Source of the DNA: Magnetococcales bacterium HA3dbin3
GTDB taxonomy: Bacteria; Pseudomonadota; Magnetococcia; Magnetococcales; DC0425bin3
DNA: 34,928 bases
Assembly (NCBI GenBank): GCA_002753495.1
Contig: PEAJ01000008.1
Span: forward strand, 1-34,928
Direction: 5' to 3'
Shown in pieces: positions 1 through 8,732 of the stretch (position 1 is the stretch's first letter; each line of letters begins with the position of its first letter). Below the pieces are notes generated by a model. That model was not told the origin of the DNA, ran no database searches, and saw nothing but the letters and a program-made list of their open reading frames with translations. The position numbers were made by a program, and so were the translations under genes.

Positions 1-639
1 GCCCTGTTGTTGACGGCGGTATGCGAGAAGGTTGCCGTGGGTCTCGATGCCGGGGTGCCGGTGCGGCGGCAGGGGCTTTCACCCGAGGAGTCGGCGGCGG
101 CACGCGAACTGTTTCTGCTCACGGCCAAGCCCGTTCTTTACGTCTGCAATGTTGCCGAGACTGAAGTGGCATCGGCACAGGAGCCGGGCGGGCATCCGCT
201 GGTGGATGCCGTGCGCACCCTGGCTGCGGCCGAAGGGTCGGGGGTGGTCGTGGTGTGCGGGGCAATCGAGGCGGAGATTGCCGAGCTGCAAGAACAGGAA
301 AAACAGGCCTTCCTGGAAGATTTAGGGTTGGCGGAACCGGGGCTGCACCGTTTGATTGCTTCTGCCTATACGCTGCTCGGGTTGATCACCTACTTCACCG
401 CCGGGCCGAAGGAGGTGCGCGCCTGGACCGTTCATCGTGGGGACTCCGCCTACGATGCCGCTGGCGTCATTCACACCGACTTCCAGAAGGGGTTCATCCG
501 TGCCGAGGTGATCGCCTATGCCGACATGATCGCCTGCGGCGGTGAGCAGGGGGCGCGCGAAAAGGGGCGCCTGCGGCTGGAGGGACGCGACTATCAGGTT
601 GTTGACGGCGACGTCATGCACTTCCGTTTCAACGTCTAA
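1..639 (+). CDS. ychF: Redox-regulated P-loop ATPase YchF/OLA1, C-terminal part
   Basis: The reading frame is open from base 1, so the N-terminal G domain (Walker A, NxxE) lies outside the window. What remains is the end of the G domain with the KPVLYVCNVAE strand and the helical insertion. It is followed by the C-terminal TGS domain, with the YFTAGPKEVRAWTV segment and the HTDFQKGFIRAEV core that is nearly invariant in YchF. The family binds ATP rather than GTP, associates with ribosomes and acts in stress and translation control. The TAA stop is followed at once by a copy of the dispersed inverted-repeat element. The gene converges on the gamma-carbonic anhydrase gene. Identification is firm; only the missing start is unknown. 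Confidence 0.95.
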   Translation, partial: ALLLTAVCEKVAVGLDAGVPVRRQGLSPEESAAARELFLLTAKPVLYVCNVAETEVASAQEPGGHPLVDAVRTLAAAEGSGVVVVCGAIEAEIAELQEQEKQAFLEDLGLAEPGLHRLIASAYTLLGLITYFTAGPKEVRAWTVHRGDSAYDAAGVIHTDFQKGFIRAEVIAYADMIACGGEQGAREKGRLRLEGRDYQVVDGDVMHFRFNV

Positions 640-764
640 TTCCAATTCCATATCAAGACGGCAACTTCGTTGGCTGCCTTGCTCGCTCCTCGCCGTACCA
701 AACACGTACTGCCTCGTCGCTCGCGCGTTGTAAGCCTCGTTGCCGTCTTGATCTGAAATTGGAA
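640..764 (+). repeat. Dispersed inverted-repeat element, copy A
   Basis: This 125-bp element begins with TTCCAATTCC immediately after the ychF stop codon and ends with AAATTGGAA. The outer 26 bases at each end (640-665 and 739-764) are inverted repeats matching at about 24 of 26 positions. An RNA copy would fold into a long hairpin with a roughly 70-nt top. Copy E at 26700 is about 95 percent identical (six differences by eye). Copies at 8733, 13738, 22741 and 32051 are more diverged. No transposase is near, so a MITE-like non-autonomous element or a large REP-type palindrome fits best. The remaining bases to the next gene (765-842) show nothing clear. Confidence 0.9.
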
Positions 765-842
765 CAACGCGCACCAGCGCGCGGCTTTGGTGACGGCGAA
801 GACAGGGAGACGGCAAGGCGCGCCGCGCAATCGGCTCTCTTT

Positions 843-1403
843 TCAGTCCTGAACCTCTTCCTCCTGTCCGCCGTGCGCAAGGCGGTATTGTGTCGCCAGC
901 CGGCGGTAGTTTTCGGCGGTGGCGCGGATGGATTGGCGTTCGGCCTCGGAGGTGGTGCGCAGCTGGCGCGCCGGTGACCCCATCCACATCGTGCCTTCGG
1001 GGACATCCTTGCCCGGAGTCAGGAGAGAGCCGGCGCCGACGATCGAATCGCGTCCGACCGAGGCGTTGTCGAGGACGATGGCGCCGATGCCGATCAGGCA
1101 GGAGTCCTCCAGTCGGCAGCCGTGCAGGACTACCTTGTGGCCGACGACGATGTCGTTGCCGATGAGGGTGGGATAGCCCTGCGGCGAGGCCTCCGACGGG
1201 CGGGAGACGTGGACCACCGACCCGTCCTGAATGCTCGTGCGTGCGCCGATGCGGATGAAATTGACATCACCGCGGATGACCACCCCCGGCCAGACCGAGG
1301 AGTCAGGGCCGATATGCACATCGCCGATCACCACGGCGTCGGGGTGAACGAAAGCCGTGGGGTGGATCTCCGGAAAGGTCCCCCGATAGGGATAAACAGG
1401 CAT
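843..1403 (-). CDS. Gamma-class carbonic anhydrase family protein (YrdA/CaiE-like)
   Basis: This 186-residue protein is built from left-handed beta-helix hexapeptide repeats (IGDVHIGPDSSVWPGVVIRG and following). It has the three histidines that bind the metal in gamma-carbonic anhydrases: H65 in VVHVS, H89 in VVGHK and H94 in LHGC. The family forms trimers; some members hydrate CO2 and many have no proven activity. The ATG at 1403 is preferred over a codon 33 bases upstream because AGGAG stands eight bases before it. The 241 bases upstream, to the end of the SPOR-domain gene, hold no gene and no convincing promoter. Function beyond the fold and metal site is not shown by the sequence. Confidence 0.88.
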   Translation of the reverse strand: MPVYPYRGTFPEIHPTAFVHPDAVVIGDVHIGPDSSVWPGVVIRGDVNFIRIGARTSIQDGSVVHVSRPSEASPQGYPTLIGNDIVVGHKVVLHGCRLEDSCLIGIGAIVLDNASVGRDSIVGAGSLLTPGKDVPEGTMWMGSPARQLRTTSEAERQSIRATAENYRRLATQYRLAHGGQEEEVQD

Positions 1404-1644
1404 GGGCACTCCTCGCGTGGGCGGTCGATCAATCAAGGATAACGGGGGTTGACAGAGTCACTGTTCGGTATCGATTCGGGGTGCGATTCTGCCGAAAGCT
1501 TGCGCCTGCTGCACGCCCGACCCAACTTGCCCTGCCGCGTTGTGCCTGTGCTGCCGCCATGCGGTGACCCGCAGCCTGGTTGGGATCGGGATGCGTGTCC
1601 ACCGGTTGTGCTCATGCCGGGGGGCGAGGTTGGTTGGGGGTTGA

Positions 1645-3096
1645 TCAGTGGGTCGCCGGGACCAGGCTGGCCTTCAATCCGGTACGGCGCCGGAAGGCCT
1701 CCAGGGCGGCCGCCGCGTGTGCGCCGCGAATCGGACCGACGCGCACCGAGAATCGATGCCGGTGCTGTGCATCGCGCACCTTATGTACATGTGGGCGATA
1801 CCCTTTTTTGCGCAGATAAGCAAGGGCGCGATCGGGACTGCCATGAATCTGGCTGGGGGAGACGCGAATATCGTAGCCAACCGCCGTCGGCGGTTTTTTG
1901 CCATGCCGCTCTTTCTTTCGCGTTTCCTCATTCCGGGATCCATGGCCGGCGGGGGTGTGAGTCAGACCAGCCTGGTGGGTGGCGGCGCGCATCCCGGCAC
2001 GGGAGGATGCCGCTCGGCGTGCTGATTTGGCGGACTTTCCGGGGGAGTCGTCGTCCCGATCGACGTCACTCTCCGGGTTCTTGCCGTGCGCGCTGGTCGC
2101 GGCGGTTTTACCCCGTTTTTGGTTGCCCCCGCTGCTGTCACGGCCCGCGAGCACATGGGCGGGGATGACCTCATTTTTCTGGTTGGTCGCCGCTGCCACC
2201 ACCACGGCCGACATCTTGGCCTTGTCCAAAAAATCCTGCAGGGCCTCCTGCGCGCCTGGGCGATCGGGGTAGGTGCCGACACGGACGTAATACCACTTGT
2301 GGTTTTCGGCATCCCGCGCCGACTCCAGGCGGGGCTCATAACCCAAGGCGCGCAGGGTCTTGATCGTCCCGTAGGCACGTTCGAGGCCGGGGCTCGCGTC
2401 AACCTGGACGGTGTAACGCGGCTCTTCCTTGCTGCCGGCATCGCGCACCGGGGTGGGAGCCGGCTGCTTTGCCGCGGGGGCGGTGGCAACCGCCTGCAAT
2501 ACCGACAATGGTGACATGGCCACCAATGGTCGGGCATCGATCCGTTGCAAATGTTCGGCGAGGGGGATGATCAGTTGATTGATGGCCTGGCGCAGGTCGG
2601 AATCATTGCCGAGTGGGGCCATGGCCAGCCAGACCATGCGCGGTTGCGGCGGATGGTAAAGCTCCAGGGCAAGAAACCCCGATTGCCCGGGAACCAGCGT
2701 GTGCCCGATGACATAATCAGCACCCAACTGCGCAAGCTGCAAGGCCCCTTGGGGCGTTCTCGGATCGGGGGCGCCGGGGGGCAATACGTAGGCGGGTGCC
2801 CCCAGGTCCAGTTTCTGGAATCCCTGAAGTCGGGCGAGTGCCTGTTGGATGGCATTCAGAACGCGCGCGGCGCTGGTCTCATCGGTTTTGCCACCGTCCG
2901 CCCCTTCGAGGGGGTAGATCCACACGCGCGGATGGACTGATGGCGTCTCCTTGGTGGCGGTGGCGGCCATGGAGCCGCTTGCCAGAAAGAAAAGGGCGGA
3001 GACGATCAGAAAAACCAGCAGGAGGGAGATCCGGACCCCTCCTGGTGCCTGGTGTGGCGGCTGCCGATCTCTTTCCGTGGTGATCAAGGAGGTCAT
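1645..3096 (-). CDS. Membrane-anchored protein with two SPOR-like domains
   Basis: This is a 483-residue protein with a short cytoplasmic tail, one membrane segment at about residues 22-42 and a large periplasmic part. Residues 55-185 resemble the TolB-N/LpoB-like fold (RVLNAIQQALARL, LGADYVIGHTLV), which is a weak call. Residues 226-303 are a SPOR-like domain (RYTVQVDASPGLERAYG, WYYVRVGTYPDRPGAQ). Then comes a basic, Ser/Lys/Arg-rich linker and a second SPOR-like domain at about 405-480. SPOR domains bind denuded peptidoglycan glycans, so a cell-wall or division role is inferred. It follows mutS by three bases. AGGAG directly abuts the ATG at 3096, whereas a TTG at 3087 lies nine bases after it, so the start may be three codons later. 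Confidence 0.75.
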   Translation of the reverse strand: MTSLITTERDRQPPHQAPGGVRISLLLVFLIVSALFFLASGSMAATATKETPSVHPRVWIYPLEGADGGKTDETSAARVLNAIQQALARLQGFQKLDLGAPAYVLPPGAPDPRTPQGALQLAQLGADYVIGHTLVPGQSGFLALELYHPPQPRMVWLAMAPLGNDSDLRQAINQLIIPLAEHLQRIDARPLVAMSPLSVLQAVATAPAAKQPAPTPVRDAGSKEEPRYTVQVDASPGLERAYGTIKTLRALGYEPRLESARDAENHKWYYVRVGTYPDRPGAQEALQDFLDKAKMSAVVVAAATNQKNEVIPAHVLAGRDSSGGNQKRGKTAATSAHGKNPESDVDRDDDSPGKSAKSARRAASSRAGMRAATHQAGLTHTPAGHGSRNEETRKKERHGKKPPTAVGYDIRVSPSQIHGSPDRALAYLRKKGYRPHVHKVRDAQHRHRFSVRVGPIRGAHAAAALEAFRRRTGLKASLVPATH

Positions 3097-3099
3097 CTC

Positions 3100-5787
3100 C
3101 TATGGGGTGGCGGCTATTTCCTTCAGCCGGTAGAGGGTTTCCATGGCCTGACGCGGGGTCAGGGCATCGGTATCGATGGCCATCAGCTCGGAGAGGACAG
3201 GATGCGGCGGTGCCGGCGGGAGTTCGGTGGCCGGCACCCCGCACGGCGCGGCGTCAACCGCATGCCACTCTGCAGGGTGAGTCCGTACCTGACCGGATCG
3301 TCGATCGTCCATCGTACCGTATCCATACTCCGGGTCGTGTTCCAGGGCTGCCAGGATGGCGTCGGCGCGCTCGGTGACCTGCCGCGGCAGACCGGCAAAA
3401 CGGGCGACGTGGATGCCATAGGAACGGTTGGCCTGCCCCCGCAGGATGGTATGCAGAAAAAGGACCGTTTCTTGCCACTCGCGAATCCCCACCGTATGGT
3501 TGACGATGCCGGACCTCTGCTGTTCGAGGGTGGTCAGCTCGTGGTAGTGGGTGGCGAAGATGGTGCGCGCGCCGATGGTATCGTGGATGTGTTCGGCAAC
3601 CGACTGGGCGATGGCAAGACCGTCGCGCGTGGCGGTGCCGCGGCCGATTTCGTCGAGGATGATGAGTGAATGCGCGGTCGCCTGGTGCAGGATGTGAGCG
3701 GTCTCGGTCATCTCGACCATGAAGGTGGAGCGGCCGCCGGCGAGGTCGTCCCCGGCACCGACCCGGGTGAAGATGCGATCGACCAGTCCGATGCGTGCCG
3801 ATTCGGCCGGGACAAAGGAGCCGGTGTGCGCCATCAGGGTGATCAGGGCGACCTGACGCATCCAGGTTGATTTGCCACCCATGTTTGGCCCCGTGAGCAG
3901 CAGCAATCGGTTGTCCTGACCGTCGAGCAGGGCATCGTTGGGAACGAAGGGTTTGTCGGTGTGGCGTTCGACGACCGGGTGACGCCCGCGCCGGATGTCG
4001 ATGGTGGTGCCGGTGTGCAGCTCCGGACGACAGTAGGTGTGACGTTCCGCCATTTCGGCGAAGGCAGCCAGAAGATCGAGGGTAGCCAGCGCGCGTGCCG
4101 TGACCTGTAAGGGGGTGGCCTGTGCGGTGATATCACCCCTGACGGCCTCGCACAGCGTCTCCTCGAGGCGGACCATTCCCTCCTCGGCGTGCTCGATGCC
4201 CTCCTCCAACTCTTTTAGCTCGGCGGTGACAAAACGCACGGCGTTGGTCATGGTCTGGCGTTGTTGATAACGGTAGGGAACCTTTTCCAGGTGCGCGTTG
4301 CCAACCTCGATACTGTAGCCAAAGGTGCGGTGGTAGGAGATTTTCAGCCTGGAGATGCCAGTCTCCTGCTGTTCCTTCTGCTCCATGACCTGGATAAGCC
4401 GCTTTCCTTCGCGCGCCGTGATGCGCAGACGGTCCAGATCTGCGTTGAACCCCTGACGGATGACGTTGCCCTCCTTTTGTTCGGTCGGGAGAGGATCATC
4501 GGCCAGGGCGGCTTGCAGACGACCCAACAGGGCCTCATGTCCCTTGATCTCCTCCCGCAGCACGGCAATCAGGGAGGGTGCCAGGGGGTCGTCGAGCGAA
4601 GCGGCGATGCGTGGCAGACGGGCAAGGGTTGCACGCAGGGCGCCGAGGTCGCGCGGGGAGGAGCGCGCAAGCGAAATACGCGAAAGAAGGCGCTCCAGAT
4701 CGGCAATGCCTTTCAGTTCGGTACGCAATTGCAGGCGCAACCGCGCATCGCGCAGCAGCCAGGCCACCGCCTCCTGGCGTTGCCCGATGACCTCGACCTG
4801 ACGCAAGGGGCGATTGAGCCAGGCGGCAAGCAGGCGACTGCCCAGCGGGGTGACGGTGAGGTCCAGGGTGCCCAGAAGGCTGCCCTTGCGCTGATTGTCG
4901 CGGAGTGTGGTATTGATCTCGAGGTTGCGGCGGCAGATGTCATCCAGGACCAGAACCGCATCCGGCTCGATACGTGTCAAGGATGTGACATGCCGCATGG
5001 TCTCCCGTTGGGTTTCGAGACAGTAGCCGATCAGGGCGCCCGCCGCGGCTTTGCAGGCGGGGGACTCTTCGATGCCGAAGGCCTCCAGCGAGTTGACCTG
5101 AAAGTGATCAAGGAGGTTGCGCGCGCCGTGGCCGGGGTCAAACTCCCAATCAGGGCGGCGGGTCAGGGGGAGTCCCATGTCGGCGATTTCGGCCGGGGGT
5201 TCCCAGCCGGCCGGAACGATCACTTCGGAGGGGGAGAGCAGGGAGATTTCGGTCAGGGTACGATCCAGGGAGCGCGTCAGGACCACCTGGAAGGTTCCTG
5301 TTGAGAGGTCAAGGGCGGCAACGGCAAGTTCAATCTTTTGCCGCGTCTTCTGCGCGGCGGCCATGGCCAGGGAGACAAGGTAGTTGTTGGCCAGCGGGTC
5401 GAGAAGGTCATCTTCGGTGAGGGTTCCGGCGGTGATGGTGCGCACGACGGCGCGCCGAATGGGCGCACGACCGTTGCCTGGGGGTTCCATCTGCTCACAG
5501 ATGGCAACCCTGTGACCGGCATCGAGGAGCTTTTTCAAGTGGATACGCGCCTGGTGATGAGGAACGCCGGCCATCGGGATCGGTTGCCCGGCGGAGTGAC
5601 CACGCTGTGTCAGGGCGATACCCAAAACCTCGGACGCGGTCTTGGCATCCTCGTAAAACATCTCGTAAAAGTCACCCATCCGATAGAACAGAATCGTTCC
5701 CGGATGTGCTCGTTTCAGCGAGAGGTACTGCTGCATGACAGGGGTATGCCCCTCGATGCCGTCCGGGGCCTGTCTGGTGGCGTTCAT
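3100..5787 (-). CDS. mutS: DNA mismatch repair protein MutS
   Basis: This 895-residue protein is the usual length for MutS. The N-terminal mismatch-recognition domain has the GDFYEMF motif (Phe40 and Glu42 contact the mismatch). It is followed by the connector, lever and clamp domains and the ABC-type ATPase: Walker A GPNMGGKST at 633-641, the STFMVEM signature near 687, and Walker B IILDEIGRGT at 709-718. It binds mispaired bases and recruits MutL. The start HTPVMQQYLSLK context matches family members. It begins seven bases after the stop of an unknown small membrane protein and ends three bases before the SPOR-domain gene, so the three are probably co-transcribed. No mutL is in the window. 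Confidence 0.98.
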   Translation of the reverse strand: MNATRQAPDGIEGHTPVMQQYLSLKRAHPGTILFYRMGDFYEMFYEDAKTASEVLGIALTQRGHSAGQPIPMAGVPHHQARIHLKKLLDAGHRVAICEQMEPPGNGRAPIRRAVVRTITAGTLTEDDLLDPLANNYLVSLAMAAAQKTRQKIELAVAALDLSTGTFQVVLTRSLDRTLTEISLLSPSEVIVPAGWEPPAEIADMGLPLTRRPDWEFDPGHGARNLLDHFQVNSLEAFGIEESPACKAAAGALIGYCLETQRETMRHVTSLTRIEPDAVLVLDDICRRNLEINTTLRDNQRKGSLLGTLDLTVTPLGSRLLAAWLNRPLRQVEVIGQRQEAVAWLLRDARLRLQLRTELKGIADLERLLSRISLARSSPRDLGALRATLARLPRIAASLDDPLAPSLIAVLREEIKGHEALLGRLQAALADDPLPTEQKEGNVIRQGFNADLDRLRITAREGKRLIQVMEQKEQQETGISRLKISYHRTFGYSIEVGNAHLEKVPYRYQQRQTMTNAVRFVTAELKELEEGIEHAEEGMVRLEETLCEAVRGDITAQATPLQVTARALATLDLLAAFAEMAERHTYCRPELHTGTTIDIRRGRHPVVERHTDKPFVPNDALLDGQDNRLLLLTGPNMGGKSTWMRQVALITLMAHTGSFVPAESARIGLVDRIFTRVGAGDDLAGGRSTFMVEMTETAHILHQATAHSLIILDEIGRGTATRDGLAIAQSVAEHIHDTIGARTIFATHYHELTTLEQQRSGIVNHTVGIREWQETVLFLHTILRGQANRSYGIHVARFAGLPRQVTERADAILAALEHDPEYGYGTMDDRRSGQVRTHPAEWHAVDAAPCGVPATELPPAPPHPVLSELMAIDTDALTPRQAMETLYRLKEIAATP

Positions 5788-5794
5788 CGAGCCA

Positions 5795-6301
5795 TCAGGG
5801 GTGAGGGTTGATCAGGTAGACCAGACCGGGGGGAAGGATGAGCTCCCCGCGTTTGGGGAATTCAAGGCAGCGGCACTCCTCGGGCATTTGGATGGCGACG
5901 GTGCCGGTGTATTCGGCGCGGCGGCCATCGGAGGTTTCGATCCAGGCCGGAATTGGCAGATCGCGAAACCGTCCCAGGGAGGAGCCCTGCTGGACCACCT
6001 GCCAGGGGCGCTGATGGTAAACGGCACCTTGCTGCGGCGCGGCCGCCTCGTCGAACCCCTCCCGATCCCTTTCGTTCTCCTCTTCCCTGCCGTCATCCGG
6101 CAGTCCGTTCGTCTCTCCCGGCCGTGACCCGAATCGGGAGCGCTCGAACCATTGTCCCAGGAGAACCCAGAAGATGGCGAGAATGACCCACGTGAAGGCG
6201 TTTTCCAACGTCATCAACTCGCGAAAGTTTCCACCGTGAAACAGCAGGCCGATCACCAGGACCGCGGCGGCGGAGAGCAGCAATGTGCGAATTGGTATCA
6301 T
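5795..6301 (-). CDS. Small two-pass membrane protein of unknown family, first gene of the mutS operon
   Basis: This 168-residue protein is not recognised. It has two hydrophobic segments (about 5-21 and 36-51), a charged Glu/Arg-rich stretch at 60-90, and a compact C-terminal region at about 100-165 that looks like a small beta domain (IPAWIETSDGRRAEYTG, GELILPPGLVYLINP). With both termini cytoplasmic, the beta domain would face the cytoplasm. The ATG at 6301 is chosen because GGGAGGA lies nine bases upstream; a GTG at 6310 would sit directly on that site. It has its own promoter candidate at 6336-6365 and runs straight into mutS, but nothing in it suggests a role in mismatch repair. Confidence 0.7.
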   Translation of the reverse strand: MIPIRTLLLSAAAVLVIGLLFHGGNFRELMTLENAFTWVILAIFWVLLGQWFERSRFGSRPGETNGLPDDGREEENERDREGFDEAAAPQQGAVYHQRPWQVVQQGSSLGRFRDLPIPAWIETSDGRRAEYTGTVAIQMPEECRCLEFPKRGELILPPGLVYLINPHP

Positions 6302-6335
6302 TGAAATCACTCCTCCCGATCATACGACTCTTGCC

Positions 6336-6365
6336 ATTGTATACGGCCTGCCGTATCAGGCGCAA
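6336..6365 (-). promoter_or_regulatory. Sigma-70-type promoter candidate with palindrome in the spacer, upstream of the mutS operon
   Basis: Read on the minus strand, a -35-like TTGCGC (6365-6360) and a -10-like TACAAT (6341-6336) are separated by 18 bases. The spacer holds a perfect inverted repeat, ATACGGC-AG-GCCGTAT (6341-6356), which is the shape of a repressor or activator site. The start codon is about 35 bases downstream of the -10. This is a visual call. Confidence 0.45.
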
Positions 6366-6492
6366 TCGACAAAGGCACCAGCCTTTCTTAAGATTTTGGT
6401 GCTCCTTCCGGATGTTGGCACCCTGCTTTCGCGACGAGAGCGTGGTGAAACGGGAGGGCCTGACGTTTCCGGAAAGGTGGATCCGCGGTCGC

Positions 6493-7098
6493 CTACTGGA
6501 GCAGAATACGCGGCTGGATTTCCGTCACGATGCGGTCGACGCAGCTGGAGATGTCCAACCGTCCGGTATCGAGGTTCAATTCTGGCGAGCGTGGGGGCTC
6601 ATAGGGTGAGGAGATGCCGGTGAAGTTGGGAATCTGCCCGGCTCTCGCCTTGCGGTAGAGGCCTTTTACATCACGCTGTTCGCATATCTCCAGGGAACAA
6701 TTGCAGTAGATCTCGAAGAATGTACCCGGATCAACCAGGTTGCGAACTCTTTGTCGATCGGACTGGAAGGGGGAGATGAAAGCGGCCAGAACAATGACCC
6801 CGGCATCGACCAAGAGCCTGGCCACCTCGCCGATGCGACGGATATTTTCGATGCGGTCTTCGTTGGAGAACCCAAGGTCCGCGCACAGCCCGTGGCGGAT
6901 GTTGTCCCCGTCCAGGGTGTAGGTGTGCAGACCGGTCTCGAACAGCTTGGCCTCCGTGGCCTGGGCGAGGGTCGACTTCCCGGATCCGGAAAGGCCGGTA
7001 AACCAGATGACCAGCCCCCGATGGTTGTTGCTCCTTTCCCGCTCCTGTCGTGTCACCGTGACTGGATGCCAGACCGTATGTGCACTTTTTTCGTTCAT
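6493..7098 (-). CDS. cysC: Adenylylsulfate kinase CysC
   Basis: The protein (201 residues) phosphorylates adenosine 5'-phosphosulfate to PAPS, the sulfate donor for reductive assimilation and for sulfotransferases. It is a single-domain APS kinase of usual length: P-loop GLSGSGKST at 35-43, DGDNIRHGL at 63-71 for APS binding, FISPFQSDR with the family's active-site Ser109, and GLYRKARAG in the lid region. It stands alone: no cysN, cysD, cysH or sulfotransferase gene is in the window. The 191 bases after it (6302-6492) carry only the promoter candidate of the next gene. The 270 bases before it carry the terminator of the DUF465 gene. The Shine-Dalgarno sequence is weak. Confidence 0.96.
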   Translation of the reverse strand: MNEKSAHTVWHPVTVTRQERERSNNHRGLVIWFTGLSGSGKSTLAQATEAKLFETGLHTYTLDGDNIRHGLCADLGFSNEDRIENIRRIGEVARLLVDAGVIVLAAFISPFQSDRQRVRNLVDPGTFFEIYCNCSLEICEQRDVKGLYRKARAGQIPNFTGISSPYEPPRSPELNLDTGRLDISSCVDRIVTEIQPRILLQ

Positions 7099-7290
7099 GG
7101 CCCTTATGTTTCATCAGAAAGTGGAGAGACTCAAAGAACGGCTCGTTCGCCCGGTCACCCGAAACTCCCGAACCCCTCGCCCCAGGGGAAGCACGGGACT
7201 TAAAGGCGGAGGGGGCAAGCAGAAACGATGCCATCTCGCAAGCAACGAAACGCCTCGGGGGAACAGGGCCCGGTGACACGTGAAATGAGC

Positions 7291-7335
7291 ACGAAAACAA
7301 ACGGCGACCGGAATCCGACACGATCCCGGTCGCCG
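7291..7335 (-). terminator. Rho-independent terminator after the DUF465 gene
   Basis: A perfect 10-bp stem (CGGCGACCGG at 7302-7311, CCGGTCGCCG at 7326-7335) with a 14-base loop is followed on the minus strand by TTTGTTTTCG. It lies about 33 bases past the stop of the DUF465 gene, in the right orientation to end an rnhA-DUF465 transcript. Confidence 0.75.
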
Positions 7336-7368
7336 GCATTCGACCGACCAATGAGCGCAGGCTTTAAG

Positions 7369-7587
7369 TCAGACACGCGCCTCGGTATGGCGATGCAGAA
7401 TGACGGCCATTTTGTCCTTGAGCAGGAGTTTCTCTTTCTTCATGCGCTCGACGGCGAAGTCGCCGAGGCTTCGCGGTCCCATTTCGGCGATCTTGCTTTT
7501 CAGATCCTGATGCTGCTCGTAGAGCTCGCGAAACTGGGGATCGATCTCCAGCAGCTCCTGAACGGCCTGAAGCTGGTCCTCGAACAT
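7369..7587 (-). CDS. DUF465 (YdcH-like) small protein
   Basis: This 72-residue, highly charged, all-helical protein has the typical DUF465 pattern: HQDLKSKIAEM in the middle and a C-terminal KKEKLLLKDKMAVILHRH helix. YdcH-type proteins are common in alpha- and gammaproteobacteria and their function is not established. The start is well supported by AAAAGGAGG seven bases before the ATG. It follows rnhA by 40 bases and is closed by a good intrinsic terminator. Confidence 0.88.
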   Translation of the reverse strand: MFEDQLQAVQELLEIDPQFRELYEQHQDLKSKIAEMGPRSLGDFAVERMKKEKLLLKDKMAVILHRHTEARV

Positions 7588-7627
7588 GGAAGCCTCCTTT
7601 TAACCTTGGGGTCCTGTGGGAAAGAAG

Positions 7628-8152
7628 TCAATTTTCCAGCAAAGTTCCAACGGGGGAGCCGTCCGGGTCGGAGGGTAGTTCCCCTTTAAGTCCCATGTCA
7701 ATGGCCTGGCGGGCGAGTTGATCGGCCAGTTCGTTGTCCGGGTTACCCGCGTGTCCCCTGACCCACTCCCAGTGCACGACGTGTTGCCCGGTCAGCTGGT
7801 CAAGCCTCTGCCAGAGGTCGGCGTTGCGCACGGCACCCCCGTCCTTTTTGTGCCAGCGGTGGCGTTTCCAGGTGTGGATCCAGCGCGTGATGCCATCCTT
7901 GACGTAGGCAGAGTCCGTGACCAGCCGCACGCGACAGCTCCTCTTCAGGGCAACGAGTGCACGGATGGCGGCAAGCATTTCCATGCGATTGTTCGTCGTG
8001 TGCGCGGCGAACCCGCACAACTGCCTGGCATGCGAACCATAGCGCAGAACGACCCCCCATCCACCGGGCCCGGGATTACCCCGACAGGCACCATCGGTGT
8101 GAATCTCGACCTCGGGGCGTGTGCCCTCTGTGGTGCCCTCGGGAGCGATCAT
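7628..8152 (-). CDS. rnhA: Ribonuclease HI
   Basis: This enzyme cuts the RNA strand of RNA-DNA hybrids (R-loops, primers). The 174-residue protein has the full RNase HI signature: [16 protein letters not shown] with Asp20, TTNNRMEM with Glu58, VTDSAYV with Asp80, the loop His134 in [10 protein letters not shown] and Asp144 in [10 protein letters not shown]. The basic handle region ([16 protein letters not shown]) is present, as in the Escherichia coli enzyme. A C-terminal tail of about 25 residues is extra. No clear Shine-Dalgarno sequence precedes the ATG at 8152, so the exact start is uncertain by a few codons. It is probably co-transcribed with the DUF465 gene. Confidence 0.96.
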   Translation of the reverse strand: MIAPEGTTEGTRPEVEIHTDGACRGNPGPGGWGVVLRYGSHARQLCGFAAHTTNNRMEMLAAIRALVALKRSCRVRLVTDSAYVKDGITRWIHTWKRHRWHKKDGGAVRNADLWQRLDQLTGQHVVHWEWVRGHAGNPDNELADQLARQAIDMGLKGELPSDPDGSPVGTLLEN

Positions 8153-8421
8153 GCGGACGACATCGGCGGATTGTCCCCTCTTCCATCCCCTACCGCCGAC
8201 GATCCTAACGTATTTACCGAAAAGTTACAAGATCCCATGAAGATATTTCCCCTGGTGCGTCTTGATGGTTGCCGCATCCGGGGGGTGCCCGGCCGATGGC
8301 AAGAGGCTCTTGGCCCGGGAGTTGCTCTGTCGTGTGCTTTGTTGTTGTCGTCGTCGCCGGTTGCGTGGTTGGCGGCGTGCGGGTGCTTCCCGGGGGTGGC
8401 GCCAGGATGAAAGGAGCGGGT

Positions 8422-8646
8422 ATGCTGTTGCCAGGGCAGATGATGGATGCGGTGGCGAATGGGGCCATGTCCGGTGATGCGGGGTGTTTTGGCGGGGGGG
8501 CGGGGCAGCCCGAGCGGTTGACCTTCGGCTGTGACAGGGAGGGGACCCTCCTGCAGAACGGTGGTTCCCTGAGGCGTTTGTCCCTTGATACGATCCTGAC
8601 CGATGCCGATGTACGGCGCTTGTTGTGCATCCTATCCGCCAGATAG
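8422..8646 (+). CDS. Possible small protein of 74 residues, unrecognised
   Basis: This short frame starts at an ATG preceded by AGGAG with a five-base gap, which is the main reason to list it. The middle is Gly-rich. The last 25 residues (SLRRLSLDTILTDADVRRLL and following) look like two short amphipathic helices. I know no family for it, and its codon use does not clearly differ from non-coding sequence. It could be a chance frame in a GC-rich region. Confidence 0.28.
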   Translation: MLLPGQMMDAVANGAMSGDAGCFGGGAGQPERLTFGCDREGTLLQNGGSLRRLSLDTILTDADVRRLLCILSAR

Positions 8647-8732
8647 TTGACGTGTGATTGAGCGGGGGATTTTGTCCACCGGGGGGAATCGCCGGGGATG
8701 CCCTGGTTGCGGGCACGGACCGGATGGCCTGA

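Noticed and set aside
542-733. Short open frames running through repeat copies
   Set aside because: Similar peptides appear in several copies only because the DNA element is repeated. The frames differ between copies and lack starts.
1449-2168. Plus-strand frame preceded by a perfect TTGACA at 1449
   Set aside because: No acceptable -10 lies 16-18 bases downstream, and the frame is mostly antisense to the SPOR-domain gene with an Arg/Pro-rich product of no known kind.
4261-5304. 347-codon open frame on the plus strand inside mutS
   Set aside because: It is antisense to an intact mutS, with no motif and no start signal. It is a GC-rich shadow frame.
8649-8677. TTGACG promoter-like box before the first kinase
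   Set aside because: The best partner 17 bases downstream is TTTTGT, a poor -10, and repeat copy B lies between it and the gene.
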